Shown: one piece after another, positions 27,330-37,127 of the stretch | Layout of the letters: each line of letters begins with the position of its first letter | How positions within the stretch are numbered: position 1 is the first letter of the stretch | Assembly: GCF_014905175.1 (NCBI RefSeq) | Contig: NC_057788.1 | Location: 6,324,001-6,388,000, forward strand | Length of the DNA: 64,000 bases | Direction of reading: 5' to 3' | DNA from: Aphidius gifuensis | Lineage: Eukaryota > Arthropoda > Insecta > Hymenoptera > Braconidae | Notes under the pieces: generated by a model | Told to the model about the DNA's origin: nothing | Seen by the model: only the letters and a program-made list of their open reading frames with translations | Databases searched by the model: none | Position numbers and translations under genes: made by a program

Positions 27330-28559
27330 GCATTTTTAAATAATAATTTTTTTTTTTTTTTAATTTAAACTAATTATTATTAATAATATACTCTAAGGGA
27401 TAATTTTTTTTTAAAGGGATTTAAATTGATTTAATAATTTGCTTATTGTATTTATGTTTTTTAATTTTTTCTAACTATTCTTTATTTATAATTATATAAT
27501 TTAAAAATATATGCTTATTGTTAATGATAAAGTTTTTTTCTTTTTACTTTAAATTGCAGAGTAATAATAAATTTTTCCCGTAAAATATTCTTTAATTTGT
27601 AATCTACTTAAATACATAAAATAAATTGGTACATCTTACATTTTTTTTGGGTAAGATTTACCTTGTAACTTGGTAAAATTTACTAACCTCGGTTGAATTT
27701 ACATTGAGATGTATTAGGCAAGCATGAAATAATAATAGTTTCTCTCCCGAATAAATTTACAAAACTACAACGTTAAATTTACCAACCACGTTTGTAAAAC
27801 TAACAATACTGAGTCTGGTTGTATCAGGAAACTATGAATAAGTATGTTATACTAAATTAAATACATACTAGACAAATTCAAAGTTGTAAAAAAACAATAA
27901 TTTAACAATGAGAAAGTAAAACTAGAACTATAGAACATAGTAAAATTGATCAGGTCGATCTTATTTTACCCAGAATGGATGAGAAAAACATACAACACAA
28001 GAGGCTTTAATAAAATCAAAAAAATAAATTAGTTGGATTTACAAAACTATATTGTTAAATTTACCAAACATGTTTATAAAATTCCCAACGGGGACTAGCT
28101 TTGATCCGGGTAACATGATGTTGCAGGAAGTCATCCAATACTTGTATTTCCATCAACACAGGTCCATCAGTCTCAGTGGTTTTTTTCATTTTAAAAATAC
28201 ACTGCTAAAGCCATAAAAAATTAATTTAAAAAATTTTTAAAAAATCAATTTATCACAATAATTATTAGACTGTTTTATTGTCTAATATTTTGTGAGACAA
28301 AATAATTTAAACAAAATAATTTAAACAATTTAATTCAAATCAAACCCAACCCAATGTGACCTAGCTTTACCTAGCATTTAGCAAATGTTAGTTCCATTCT
28401 CACCCACAAACACAACAACGCGAGTGAAAAAAAAAAAAAGAAATAAAAAAAATTAACACGCCAATTTGACTGCTTTGATTTTTGCAACATTTGTTATTAA
28501 TAAACAATATTAATAATATTAAAAAAAAATACATTAATCAACAACAAACATTTACAAAA
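27330..28559. other. Spacer before RanBP1
   Basis: No gene. Contains a diverged direct repeat (listed separately) with many AAATTTAC/TTTACAAAAC words, and a GC-richer stretch at 28350-28425 (CTCACCCACAAAC, AACGCGAGTG) that is the likely RanBP1 promoter. Confidence 0.5.
27755..28082. repeat. Pair of diverged direct repeats
   Basis: About 48 nt at 27755-27803 and 28036-28082 share TTTACAAAACTA...TTAAATTTACCAA...GTTT.TAAAA in the same orientation. Origin unknown. Confidence 0.4.
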
Positions 28560-29563
28560 ATGCCAGAAATTGTGGTAAGTTAAAAAAAAAAAAAACAAAT
28601 ATAAATAAATGATTTAAAATTAATACAAGGTTAGATAATATTAATTAATAAAAAAATAAATTTTATAAATTATAAACAATTATTTTAATTGTTAATTTAA
28701 AATTAGGAGGTTAATGGTGAACATCATGATGAGACAAAAAAAGAGGAACCACAAGAAAATGATGAAGTTGATCCTCATTTTGAGCCAATAGTGTCACTTC
28801 CATTGATTGACATTCCAAGCAATGAAGAGGATGAAATTGAAATGGTTAAATTGTGAGTTGTTAATTAATTAAATAACAAATAATTATAAAATATTTATCT
28901 TGATGAAATATATTTAATTTAATAGGAGAGCAAAGCTTTATCGTTATGATTCATCAAGTGATCCAGCTGAATGGAAAGAACGTGGTACTGGTGATGTTAA
29001 ATTATTACGACACAAAACAAAACATACAGTACGTGTTGTTATGAGACGTGATAAAACATTAAAAATATGTGCAAATCATTTTGTAACACCATGGATGGAA
29101 CTTAAGCCAAATTGTGGAAGTGATCGTGCATGGGTTTGGAGTGTACTTGCTGATTTTGCTGATGAACAATTAAAACCAGAACTTCTTGCAATTAGATTTG
29201 CAAACTCTGAAAGTAAATTATTGATATTTAATCTAGTTTATAATGATTTAATTTTCTAATACATATTGTTTTTTTTAAATAGATGCATCATTGTGGAAAG
29301 AAACATTTGAAAAAGCCAAAAAAATTGTTGGTACTGAGTGTTCAATATACTCTGGTAAATCAAATCCAGATGATGAAAGTGATTCAGAGTCTTATGAGTC
29401 ATGGAGTGAAGCAAGTGATGATGAAAAATCTGTCAATGAAAAAGAAACATCTGATAAATTAATTGATGAAAATTCCAAAAATAAAAATGATGGTGAAACT
29501 GATAAAGTCACTGAAGTTTTGGAAAAATTAAATGTCAAAGAAGACAGTGAAGAAAAAAATTAA
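28560..29563 (+). CDS. RanBP1: Ran-binding protein 1
   Basis: RanBP1 binds Ran-GTP and stimulates RanGAP, releasing import and export complexes on the cytoplasmic face of the nuclear pore. Four exons: 28560-28574, 28707-28852, 28926-29212, 29283-29563, giving 242 aa. Residues 1-45 are acidic. The Ran-binding (PH-like) domain covers about 40-170: KLRAKLYRYDS, the WKERGTGDVKLLRHK core, RVVMRRDKTLKICANHF, then WVWSVLADFAD and LAIRFANSENA. The tail is rich in acid and lysine. Length fits the insect family (about 200-250). A 5-codon first exon (MPEIV) is supported by GTG|GTAAGT. It is convergent with wbl, 435 bp apart. Confidence 0.95.
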
Positions 29564-29998
29564 TCACATAATTTTAACTGAAAAAATAATATCATACTTT
29601 TTTTTTTTTTTTTCTTTTTTCTACAATAATTCAATTAATTTTATACTCAATCTCAAAATAATTCCACATTTTAGTGTTTTATTTTTTTTATTTTTTATTT
29701 ATTTTTTAAATTCAATTTTGTATTATTTTATCGCAGATTAAAATTAATTTTTGATGCATAAAAGTGATATTTGAAAACAATGAAATGAATGCATGCTTGT
29801 CTGTGATTAATTTTTTTTTTTATAAATAAATACACAAACAAAAAAAAAAATAAATAAACATTTGATATGAATAGAAATACTTGTCAAGGATAAATAAATT
29901 GACGAAAAAAAAAAATAATTATTTGTGTTAATTATTTATTTGATAAAATTTTAATGCTAAACAGTCTGATTGACTTTTAAGTAGATTCATTTGGAATG
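29564..29998. other. Convergent 3' UTR region of RanBP1 and wbl
   Basis: T- and A-rich sequence with AATAAA-like signals on both strands (for example 29825-29858). No gene. Confidence 0.6.
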
Positions 29999-30835
29999 TT
30001 ATAGCTCATCGTGTGTTGCAAAAGATAACAATATATTTTTACGTTCTTCAATATTTTGTTTTTTATCATTTGATAATTTAGTTTGTAAAAAACTATCAAG
30101 TCTTGTTTGTTCAGTTTGTACAAAAATATCACCACGTTCAATAATACGTTCCATTGTTTTGATATAAAATTTAACATTACGTTGTTCTTTATCTGTTAAT
30201 GTTGTCTCAAATATTTTAACTTTTTCTAATATAGCTTTCTTTTCATTATCATCAGCCAGCTTAAACTCTTGTGCATATCTATCAAGTTGTTCAATACAAC
30301 CATCAAGACCAATATAAATTCCAGTTTTTAATTTGATCAATCTTTTTATATTATTTTCAGTAAAATCAATTGATTTTCCATCAACAATTTTTTCTGGTTC
30401 ATTTTTGCCATTTATAAATAACAATACAACTGGTAAATCTGATTTATCAACATTAAAACGTTTAGCTAATTCTGAATTATCTTTATTTCCATAATCTTTT
30501 ATTCCAACTTCAGCTAGTAATAAATCATCAACTTGATATGTTGATTCAGCTACTTTACCAAATTCTTCATGTTTTTCACCATAAGGAAATGCAACATCAA
30601 ATTTAACAACTGAATATTTAAATTTTTTAATTACCTGTAAATCAATAAATCAATTGAATAATCTATTTATCCAAAAAAATAGTAGTAATAATATTTTTTA
30701 CATAAAAAATAATTGACTGCTTACCTTGTCAAATGATAGACCATCTAGAGGAACACATCCTTTGCAATCCTCAGCATATCCAAATTTAATTATTACACTT
30801 ATGATAACAACAAAATATATTAAAAATGATTTCAT
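29999..30835 (-). CDS. wbl: ERp29 / windbeutel, ER chaperone
   Basis: Thioredoxin-fold ER protein without full oxidoreductase activity; Drosophila windbeutel is needed for Pipe export and dorsoventral patterning. Exons 30835-30725 and 30634-29999, giving 248 aa (family about 250-260). Residues 1-21 are a hydrophobic signal peptide. CKGC at 24-27 is the CxxC also seen in fly wbl and absent in mammalian ERp29. The thioredoxin-like domain to about 140 includes KFDVAFPYGEKHEEFGKVAE. The C-terminal helical ERp29 domain (about 150-245) includes LDRYAQEFKLADD. The protein ends HDEL, an ER-retrieval signal. Transcribed toward RanBP1. No anomaly in the frame. Confidence 0.95.
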
Positions 30836-31509
30836 GTCCTGATTTTTTTAATCTCTTTTAACAAAGATTATACTGCTCCAATTTTTAATTTGTTTATAAA
30901 TAAAACAGACAGTATAATATGTTGTTTTAAATTCAAAGGATAAATAATAACTGAGTGTTGAATTTTGTGCTTTACAGTTATTTATTATCAAGTAGACACG
31001 AGTTTTGTTTAGCGTATTTTAGCTTGTTGTTAAACTCAGTAGTCAGTCTGTTGAGTTGCGCCAACGAGTTTCCTATATCAATCGGCTATCAACATGCATC
31101 TGCGGGTCTTACACACTTATACCAACTACCAAGTCACCAACTGACAACACATACACACAATCGAAATTTGTGTGTGTCTGTTATACAATGTCCCGGATTT
31201 TTTTTTATAATTAAATTCAACACCGTTATTCGTTGAATCGACAGAGATGATGTTATACTATCATTACGCTTGTCTAACAACACAAGGTCTTCCTACTGCG
31301 AGATTAAAAAAAAATATATATATTTATCTGTTAAAAACAGAATAAAACCCAATCTATGTATTTTTTATTTTTATTTTTATTTTAAAGCTCTATTGTCTAT
31401 ATTGAATTTCTATCAGCATTTTTTATAGAAAAAAAAAAAATTTTACAATTCATTTGATATGATGTACCATTATTAATATAGATTGATAAAAATTTAATTA
31501 ATTTTTTAA
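30836..31509. other. Spacer between CRAL-TRIO gene and wbl
   Basis: Both flanking genes are on the minus strand. The GC-richer part (31000-31300) is probably wbl promoter and 5' UTR. The open frame at 30955-31236 on the plus strand lies in it and shows no family support. Confidence 0.5.
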
Positions 31510-32607
31510 TTAATCTGTTGATAATGGTGAGTAATTTCTAAATAGAAATTCCTCCTGTAAAAAATAATCTCGAAGATTTTCCAATTTTCGACAATGTTCC
31601 TCTGTTTGGAAAAAAAAAAAAAAAAAAATTGTGAACAACCTTAGCATCATTCAATTATTATTTAACTGATTAAAATTTTTTTAATTTTTTTTCTTGCTTA
31701 CCATGAAGTTTTTCAAGGCATTCAAGTTCTCCACCATAGTCACTTGGTAAGCATTTTTTTGGTATGTGTTTATAAATTTCTGTAACATCACCAGTATAAA
31801 GATGCAACTAATAAAAAAAAATTAAGTAATTATTAAAACAATGCTGTGTTTTTACGACAATAATTATATTTAAACTTACGGAATCAATGAGTTCACGTTT
31901 CATGAAGGGTTTTATCAATGCAAGTACTTTGTCCATGAACCATACAGCATTGAGTACATGAATAGCCTTGAGACGAACTGGAAGACCATCCTGAAGATAC
32001 TCAAAAAATTTTCGTATACTTGTAATTGATAAACGAGTTAAATGACCAAGTCCAACTCCCTTCATATCAAAAAGAAATATATAACCAGGTGTACAACCCT
32101 CGTAGTAGAGACTTGCATCAACAGACATTTGCAATAATTTAATGCCATCATTTAATATGTATTTACTTGAACGATAATCAGCAAGACGATGAAATATTAT
32201 ACAATTTCCTTGACTATCTGGCTTAGGAAGTGCTACAAATTGTCTAATGAAAAACATTTTTTATTTGTAATTAATTAAATAGATTATCTATGGTATAATT
32301 TTATTGAAAAAAATAAAATAAAATAAAATACTTACAAAGCTTTTAAAGATTGCTGAAGATAGTCAGCTTTTGGATCACGATTATTAAAAAATTCTGATAC
32401 ATTTGCACGAAATTTATAATAAATATGCATGCAATGTTTTGCTGATTCAATATTGAAATAACAACTGTGAGCAAAAAGAGCTAAAATTTCATCAGGTATT
32501 TGAGTTATGCCTCTTTTTACTGCCCATTCTCGTAATTCATTAATAATATCATCAGTTAACTCTGGATATTTTTTTTTTGAAGCTTCAATTGTATGTCCCA
32601 GTTTCAT
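31510..32607 (-). CDS. CRAL-TRIO lipid-binding protein (alpha-tocopherol transfer protein-like)
   Basis: Cytosolic Sec14-like carrier of a hydrophobic ligand; the ligand cannot be told from sequence. Exons: 32607-32336, 32243-31880, 31807-31702, 31601-31510, giving 277 aa, the usual size for insect TTPAL/clavesin-like proteins. Residues about 20-75 are the CRAL-TRIO N-terminal helical region (WAVKRGITQIPDEILALFAH, YYKFRANVSEFFNNRDP). The lipid-binding domain follows (about 90-250): GNCIIFHRLADY, the GYIFLFDMKGVGLGHLTRL strand-helix, HVLNAVWFMDKVLALIKPFM, and HIPKKCLPSDYGGEL, typical of the family end. I chose the ATG at 32607 rather than one 17 codons upstream, which would add a poly-Lys leader coded by a homopolymer. 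The downstream neighbour wbl is on the same strand. Confidence 0.92.
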
Positions 32608-33276
32608 TTTAAAAAAACAATTTTTTTTTTTTTTTTTTAAACAAAAATTTAATATCAATTACACAATTACACTAAAAAAAAAAAATTAATAAAACATTTT
32701 TTAAGAAAATAAATCCAATTGTGTGTTGGTTTGTTACTACCAAGTTAATACGTGAAATGAAAAGTGGAAAGACATGTCAGTATTATAAACACAAATAGGG
32801 GATATAAAATTTTTAAAAAGAGAAAGTGATCATACAGGTTCAATAATTTCTATGTAATCAAGTTGCTTCAAATATCCTGTTGAGTATACTTGTTTTATAA
32901 ATACAATTACCTTGATCAATCAACATGAAAATAATAAAATATTATATCAACAATCATAATAAATTTTTCTATATATTTATTTCTAAAATAATTATTAAAT
33001 TTTTATTTTATATATTTATTTATTAAACAATCAAAAAACCATTCACATTTGCAATCATATAATATTTCCAAATGAATGACTCTTTTGTTAAAACTTATAA
33101 GTAAATTATAAAATAATAATTCGGTAATCCAGGCCATTATTGATTGTCGTTTTCTACTTGCTTGAGTTAGTTATTATTTATGTTTCTTTATAATATTTTT
33201 TTCACCCCATGTCCCCATGTAGAAATTCACGTTTAGCATAGTTAAAAAATTGGTCCACAGATGGCTGAATTTTTCG

Positions 33277-33318
33277 GTTTCTCACAAGTGGTGAAGTAGA
33301 AGATCGTTCCTATATATA
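33277..33318 (+). promoter_or_regulatory. U6-like external promoter of RNA gene copy B
   Basis: The 24-nt block (33277-33300) is identical to the one at 27107-27130. After 10 nt comes TATATATA (33311-33318), and 23 nt later the G-rich start. Spacing is identical to copy A although the intervening bases differ. Confidence 0.6.
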
Positions 33319-33341
33319 CAACAAATAAACGACGGTCTATC

Positions 33342-33509
33342 GGGGAAAGATGTGAGCACAAATAATGTTGGGACGCAAGTCCCACGGAGACAAATCGCCA
33401 TTGAGCAAAAAACAAACCACTAATAAAACGGGTTAATTTGTCTGCTTTGTGTCCCGAATTCTAAAATGCAAACAGTCAAAATCGTGTCTCGCATCTCTTC
33501 CCCCTTTTT
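33342..33509 (+). ncRNA. Structured small RNA, copy B (probable Pol III transcript)
   Basis: Inferred start GGGGAAAGATGTGAG and end before the T5 run at 33505-33509, about 168 nt. The 5' end pairs with GCATCTCTTCCCC at 33491-33503 and continues through GAG/CTC and ACA/TGT, giving roughly 18 pairs with two bulges. TGGGAC-GCAA-GTCCCA (33369-33384) is a perfect 6-bp hairpin with a GNRA tetraloop, at the position where copy A has a different hairpin. CGGG (33429-33432) can pair with CCCG (33453-33456). Conserved 3' block at 33436-33480. Family not recognised. Confidence 0.55.
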
Positions 33510-35216
33510 GCATTTTTAAATAATTTTTTTTTTTTTGCAAATTAACAAATTAATTAATTGATTTATATATAAAACTATCCTTAAACATTTTTTTTTTATT
33601 CTTAATTTAATAATTCGCAATAATTCAATTTTATTGTATTATTATTATCGTTTTTTTTTTTATTATAATTTTTAATGAATATCTAGTAATTAATTAATCA
33701 AATGTGGGTGTCGAGTGAACATTTTAATTTCACACATAAGTACATACACCTATGTACATACATACATTGCGATTGCGTATATATATATACAACCACGGAA
33801 GTTGAGTACGTTCATTGATAAGCTGCCACTGGCATCGTACGACCCAAGCGCTGCTGATGGTGGTAAGGGTGGGTGGATGGCTTGAATAACGCAGCTATAT
33901 AAAAAAAATCCTGGCGAGTTTATAAATATATATATATATATGTACTAACACTGAATCGTAGACAAGAACTGACAAGAACAGTGACGTCATGGTCTTTGAC
34001 ACGTTTAGCTATAGTTGCGTAAAATCAACTTGAAAAATTAATTAAAAAGAAAATTCAAAATAATCAATATTTCAAATAAGATAAATATTTTTTTTTTTAT
34101 TATTATATCTATAATAATATAATCCTTCAAATCTCATCTAGATTAAAAAAAAAATACATATAAATATTCTAATTTTTTATACATCATCAGGGAAAAAAAA
34201 AAAAATAGAACAACGAAAATAAAAAAATAAAAAAAAAATGATAAATTTTTTGGGGTAAATAAAATATATCGTTTATTATGAAAGAAAAATCGCGTGCAAT
34301 GAGTTTGCATGTTTGTCAATGACGTATTAACCTTAGCATATATATATGTACATGTATAAAATGAACAGATACAATGTGACCAAATAAAAATAAATAAAAT
34401 AAAAAAAAAAAAAATATATAAAAATATAGGAGATTGCGCTATAACACTATGGCCAATACGAGCAGCAACGGCGTCAGTTTATTGATTGGCGTTTAGTGAA
34501 AGGGTCTACAAATGTATTTTAAACATATACATAAAATAGCATACATGTATATAAATTTTGGGTGGTTAAAGTGGGTGGCAATGGGAGCCTAGCATAACGT
34601 CCCACATTGATCGATCCACGAGTGACCCATATGCAGCGAGGTCGACAAGGAGTTGTTCACCCTCTTATATACCCCACTATTAGTTGCGCACAAAATACAA
34701 CAACTATATTCAATACGCGCATATATTTACAACCCCTTGTAGCCTATTCCCCACCCTTTTATTTTTCATCTACCCACATGGATTATTTTTATTTTTTTTT
34801 TTCACCCAAATGAAAAGAGAGAAAAAATGAGTGTACATAGCCGCAAGGTAGAAAAAAATAAAAGTCAAAAAAAAAGCAGCTCATAATGTTTATACGTGGA
34901 ATTGGTTTTTATTTTAAAATTTTTTGGTATTTTTTTTTTTTTTTAAATAAATAATCATAAATCACATTTGCCAATATTAATTTGATTAATGGTTATATAT
35001 AAATTATGTAATAAATATATTTTTATTTAAAAAATGAAAATTTTTAAATAGTTATTTTTATGTGTTCATGTTGGCCTGCATTCACAAGTTAGATTTAGTA
35101 TTGTCAAGTCACGATACACGTCAAGTTTTAATGAGCCAATTTCATCATATAGTGTTTAGAAGAAAATTTATTTTCTAATGAGTAAGTGTGCATGACTAGT
35201 GGTGGAGTGATAAAAT

Positions 35217-35296
35217 TGCTACTGTCGTTGCTGATGGTGCTGCTGCTACTACTGCTTCATACTAGTGCGCTGCTACTTCTACTGCTGTCGTTGCGT
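35217..35296. repeat. Imperfect CTG/CTA triplet repeat
   Basis: Runs of CTG, CTACTG and TTG triplets, in the upstream region of Rbp. Open in one frame as poly-Leu, which I regard as chance. Confidence 0.5.
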
Positions 35297-35330
35297 TTTT
35301 TCATCCCCCTTATAGTGTGTATGTGTAGGT

Positions 35331-35345
35331 GGGTGGGTGGGTGGG
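35331..35345 (+). other. G-quadruplex motif
   Basis: GGGTGGGTGGGTGGG: four G3 tracts with single-T loops, the most stable class of parallel quadruplex. It is isolated in very AT-rich DNA about 1.8 kb before the Rbp start codon. Confidence 0.6.
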
Positions 35346-35774
35346 TGTTACATACTGTATATACCTCAGAAAGTGCCCCGCCGTAGCAAAGCGAGGGTTA
35401 CACTGCTTAACGAAAGACATTATAACTCTCTGCTTTTTTTCATTATTATTTTTTTTTTCTATTTAATAAAAATTAATATTAAGAAATTATTTATTTATAT
35501 TTTTTAAAATTAAAACAAGTTAACAAGTTTATAATTTTTGTGACATAATATAAAAAGAGTGATATATAAATATTTTTCTTATTTTGGTGTAATTTTTTTG
35601 TGTTGACATATTTATGTCAAAATAAATTGAGGATTACAATTAATGAAAAAAAAATTGACCTAATATTTTTATTGATAATTCAAGATAAAAAAAAAAAAAA
35701 AAAAAAAAAAAAAGTTATACAGATGGTATTGAAAAGAAAATAATATTTTTTAAGAAAGAAAAAAAGGGGAGTGT

Positions 35775-35861
35775 ATCAGTATTTAATCTGGCATCTAGTG
35801 GATAATTCTTCATCATAAAACAGCAGCCCTGGCCTGCCACAATCCTTTCGACTCCGTCATC
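35775..35861 (+). other. Rbp: Putative Rbp 5' UTR exon
   Basis: A GC-richer segment starting near an Inr-like ATCAGT and ending at CGTCATC|GTAAGTT. It would splice to the acceptor at 37060 (TATTTTCAG). The start is approximate. Inferred. Confidence 0.35.
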
Positions 35862-37127
35862 GTAAGTTATTTTTAAAATTATCTTTAATGATTTTCTTCA
35901 AATAAATTCTATTGTTAATATATTTTTTTTTTCTATATTGTTAAGTGATGATTATTAATCCTCTATTATCGAAAGTAAAAGTTTATATCATTTCTAAGAT
36001 TTCTCTTGGAGGTCGAGATGGAGCTGATGACGAAATTCAAGAGATATGGCGCTCACAAATGATTTTTATTTCATATAAATTTTATTATCTTTTTCTTGAT
36101 AATTTTCTCTAATTTTTTTTCCCATTTGATTTTACCCTTGCCATCATAATAATTGCTATTGCTAATGATTAATTTTGTCAAATAATATAATTGCCAAAAA
36201 ATTGAATAATTCGTTGTAATAATTAATAATTTTTTTAGATAACATTTAAATATAATTAGTCAAAAGGAAGAGCGGGTTCACGTAGCCGGTGATAAGCATA
36301 CGCAAAGTGGTATGTGACGCCCGGCTAGACGTTCGTATATGTATACTAACGTACTAACGTATCTTTTGATGGTGAGATCAATAAGCAGTACTGTGACGAT
36401 TCAACATACAACCACGATCCAATCATTTTTTTCCTTTATAAATTTTATCAAATATAATATTAAATTAAAAATAAAAAAACAAATATTTTTATTCCATTTA
36501 TTCGTCAATCAAATTTAATTTTATTTATCTAAATAATAACATTAATTATTGAGTAATTGATGAAGATAAATAAAATAAACTTTTAATTAAACTCGTTTAA
36601 TTTAATGACAGCAGTATAGAGGACCTAAATAAATTTACCCTTTTTATTATTTTATTTATATACAAATTTTTTTATTTATTTTTATCATTTTATTTTTCCA
36701 ATTTCATACGAGGATGCATGCGTGGATATAATTTAGCATACATAGAATGTGAGTACAGTGGGAGGAGGAAAAGAAGAGCTATAGAGGAATAGTAAATAAA
36801 ATAAAAAAAAAAAATATAATTAAAAAGAAGAGTTGCACACACACAGAGAGTTGAAAACTTGATGAACATAAATTAGTAGTAAAAGTACAGCGATAGTCAG
36901 ACACTACACTTGATGTTTATTTGATTATTATATTTATAATTAAATAGTTAATTAATTTATATATATATATATATCATTGTTTGACATGTTTTATTATTTA
37001 TTTATATATATGAAAAATACAATTGTTGTTCCGCTATGTGTTTTTTTTATGTATTTTCAGCTCAGTCTGATATTAGAAATCCTTGAACGACGCGCATCAC
37101 AGACCGAGGGGTGACAAGTCGTTCGAT

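Larger units (their letters stand above)
32608..37060. other. Long 5' region of Rbp
   Basis: No protein gene. Holds RNA gene copy B, a CTG-type microsatellite, a G-quadruplex motif, a 27-28 nt A run (near 35687-35713) and candidate Rbp 5' exons. An exon-like patch at 36260-36309 (TAATTAG acceptor, AAAGTG|GTATGTG donor, no ATG) could be a 5' UTR cassette. GC-richer islands at 33800-33900, 34430-34500 and 34570-34690 may be promoters. Confidence 0.5.

Noticed and set aside
27060..33530. Reading the two RNA copies as solo LTRs
   Set aside because: No TG...CA ends, no primer site and no flanking duplications, while promoter spacing and covarying stems fit an RNA gene better. Kept as the main alternative.
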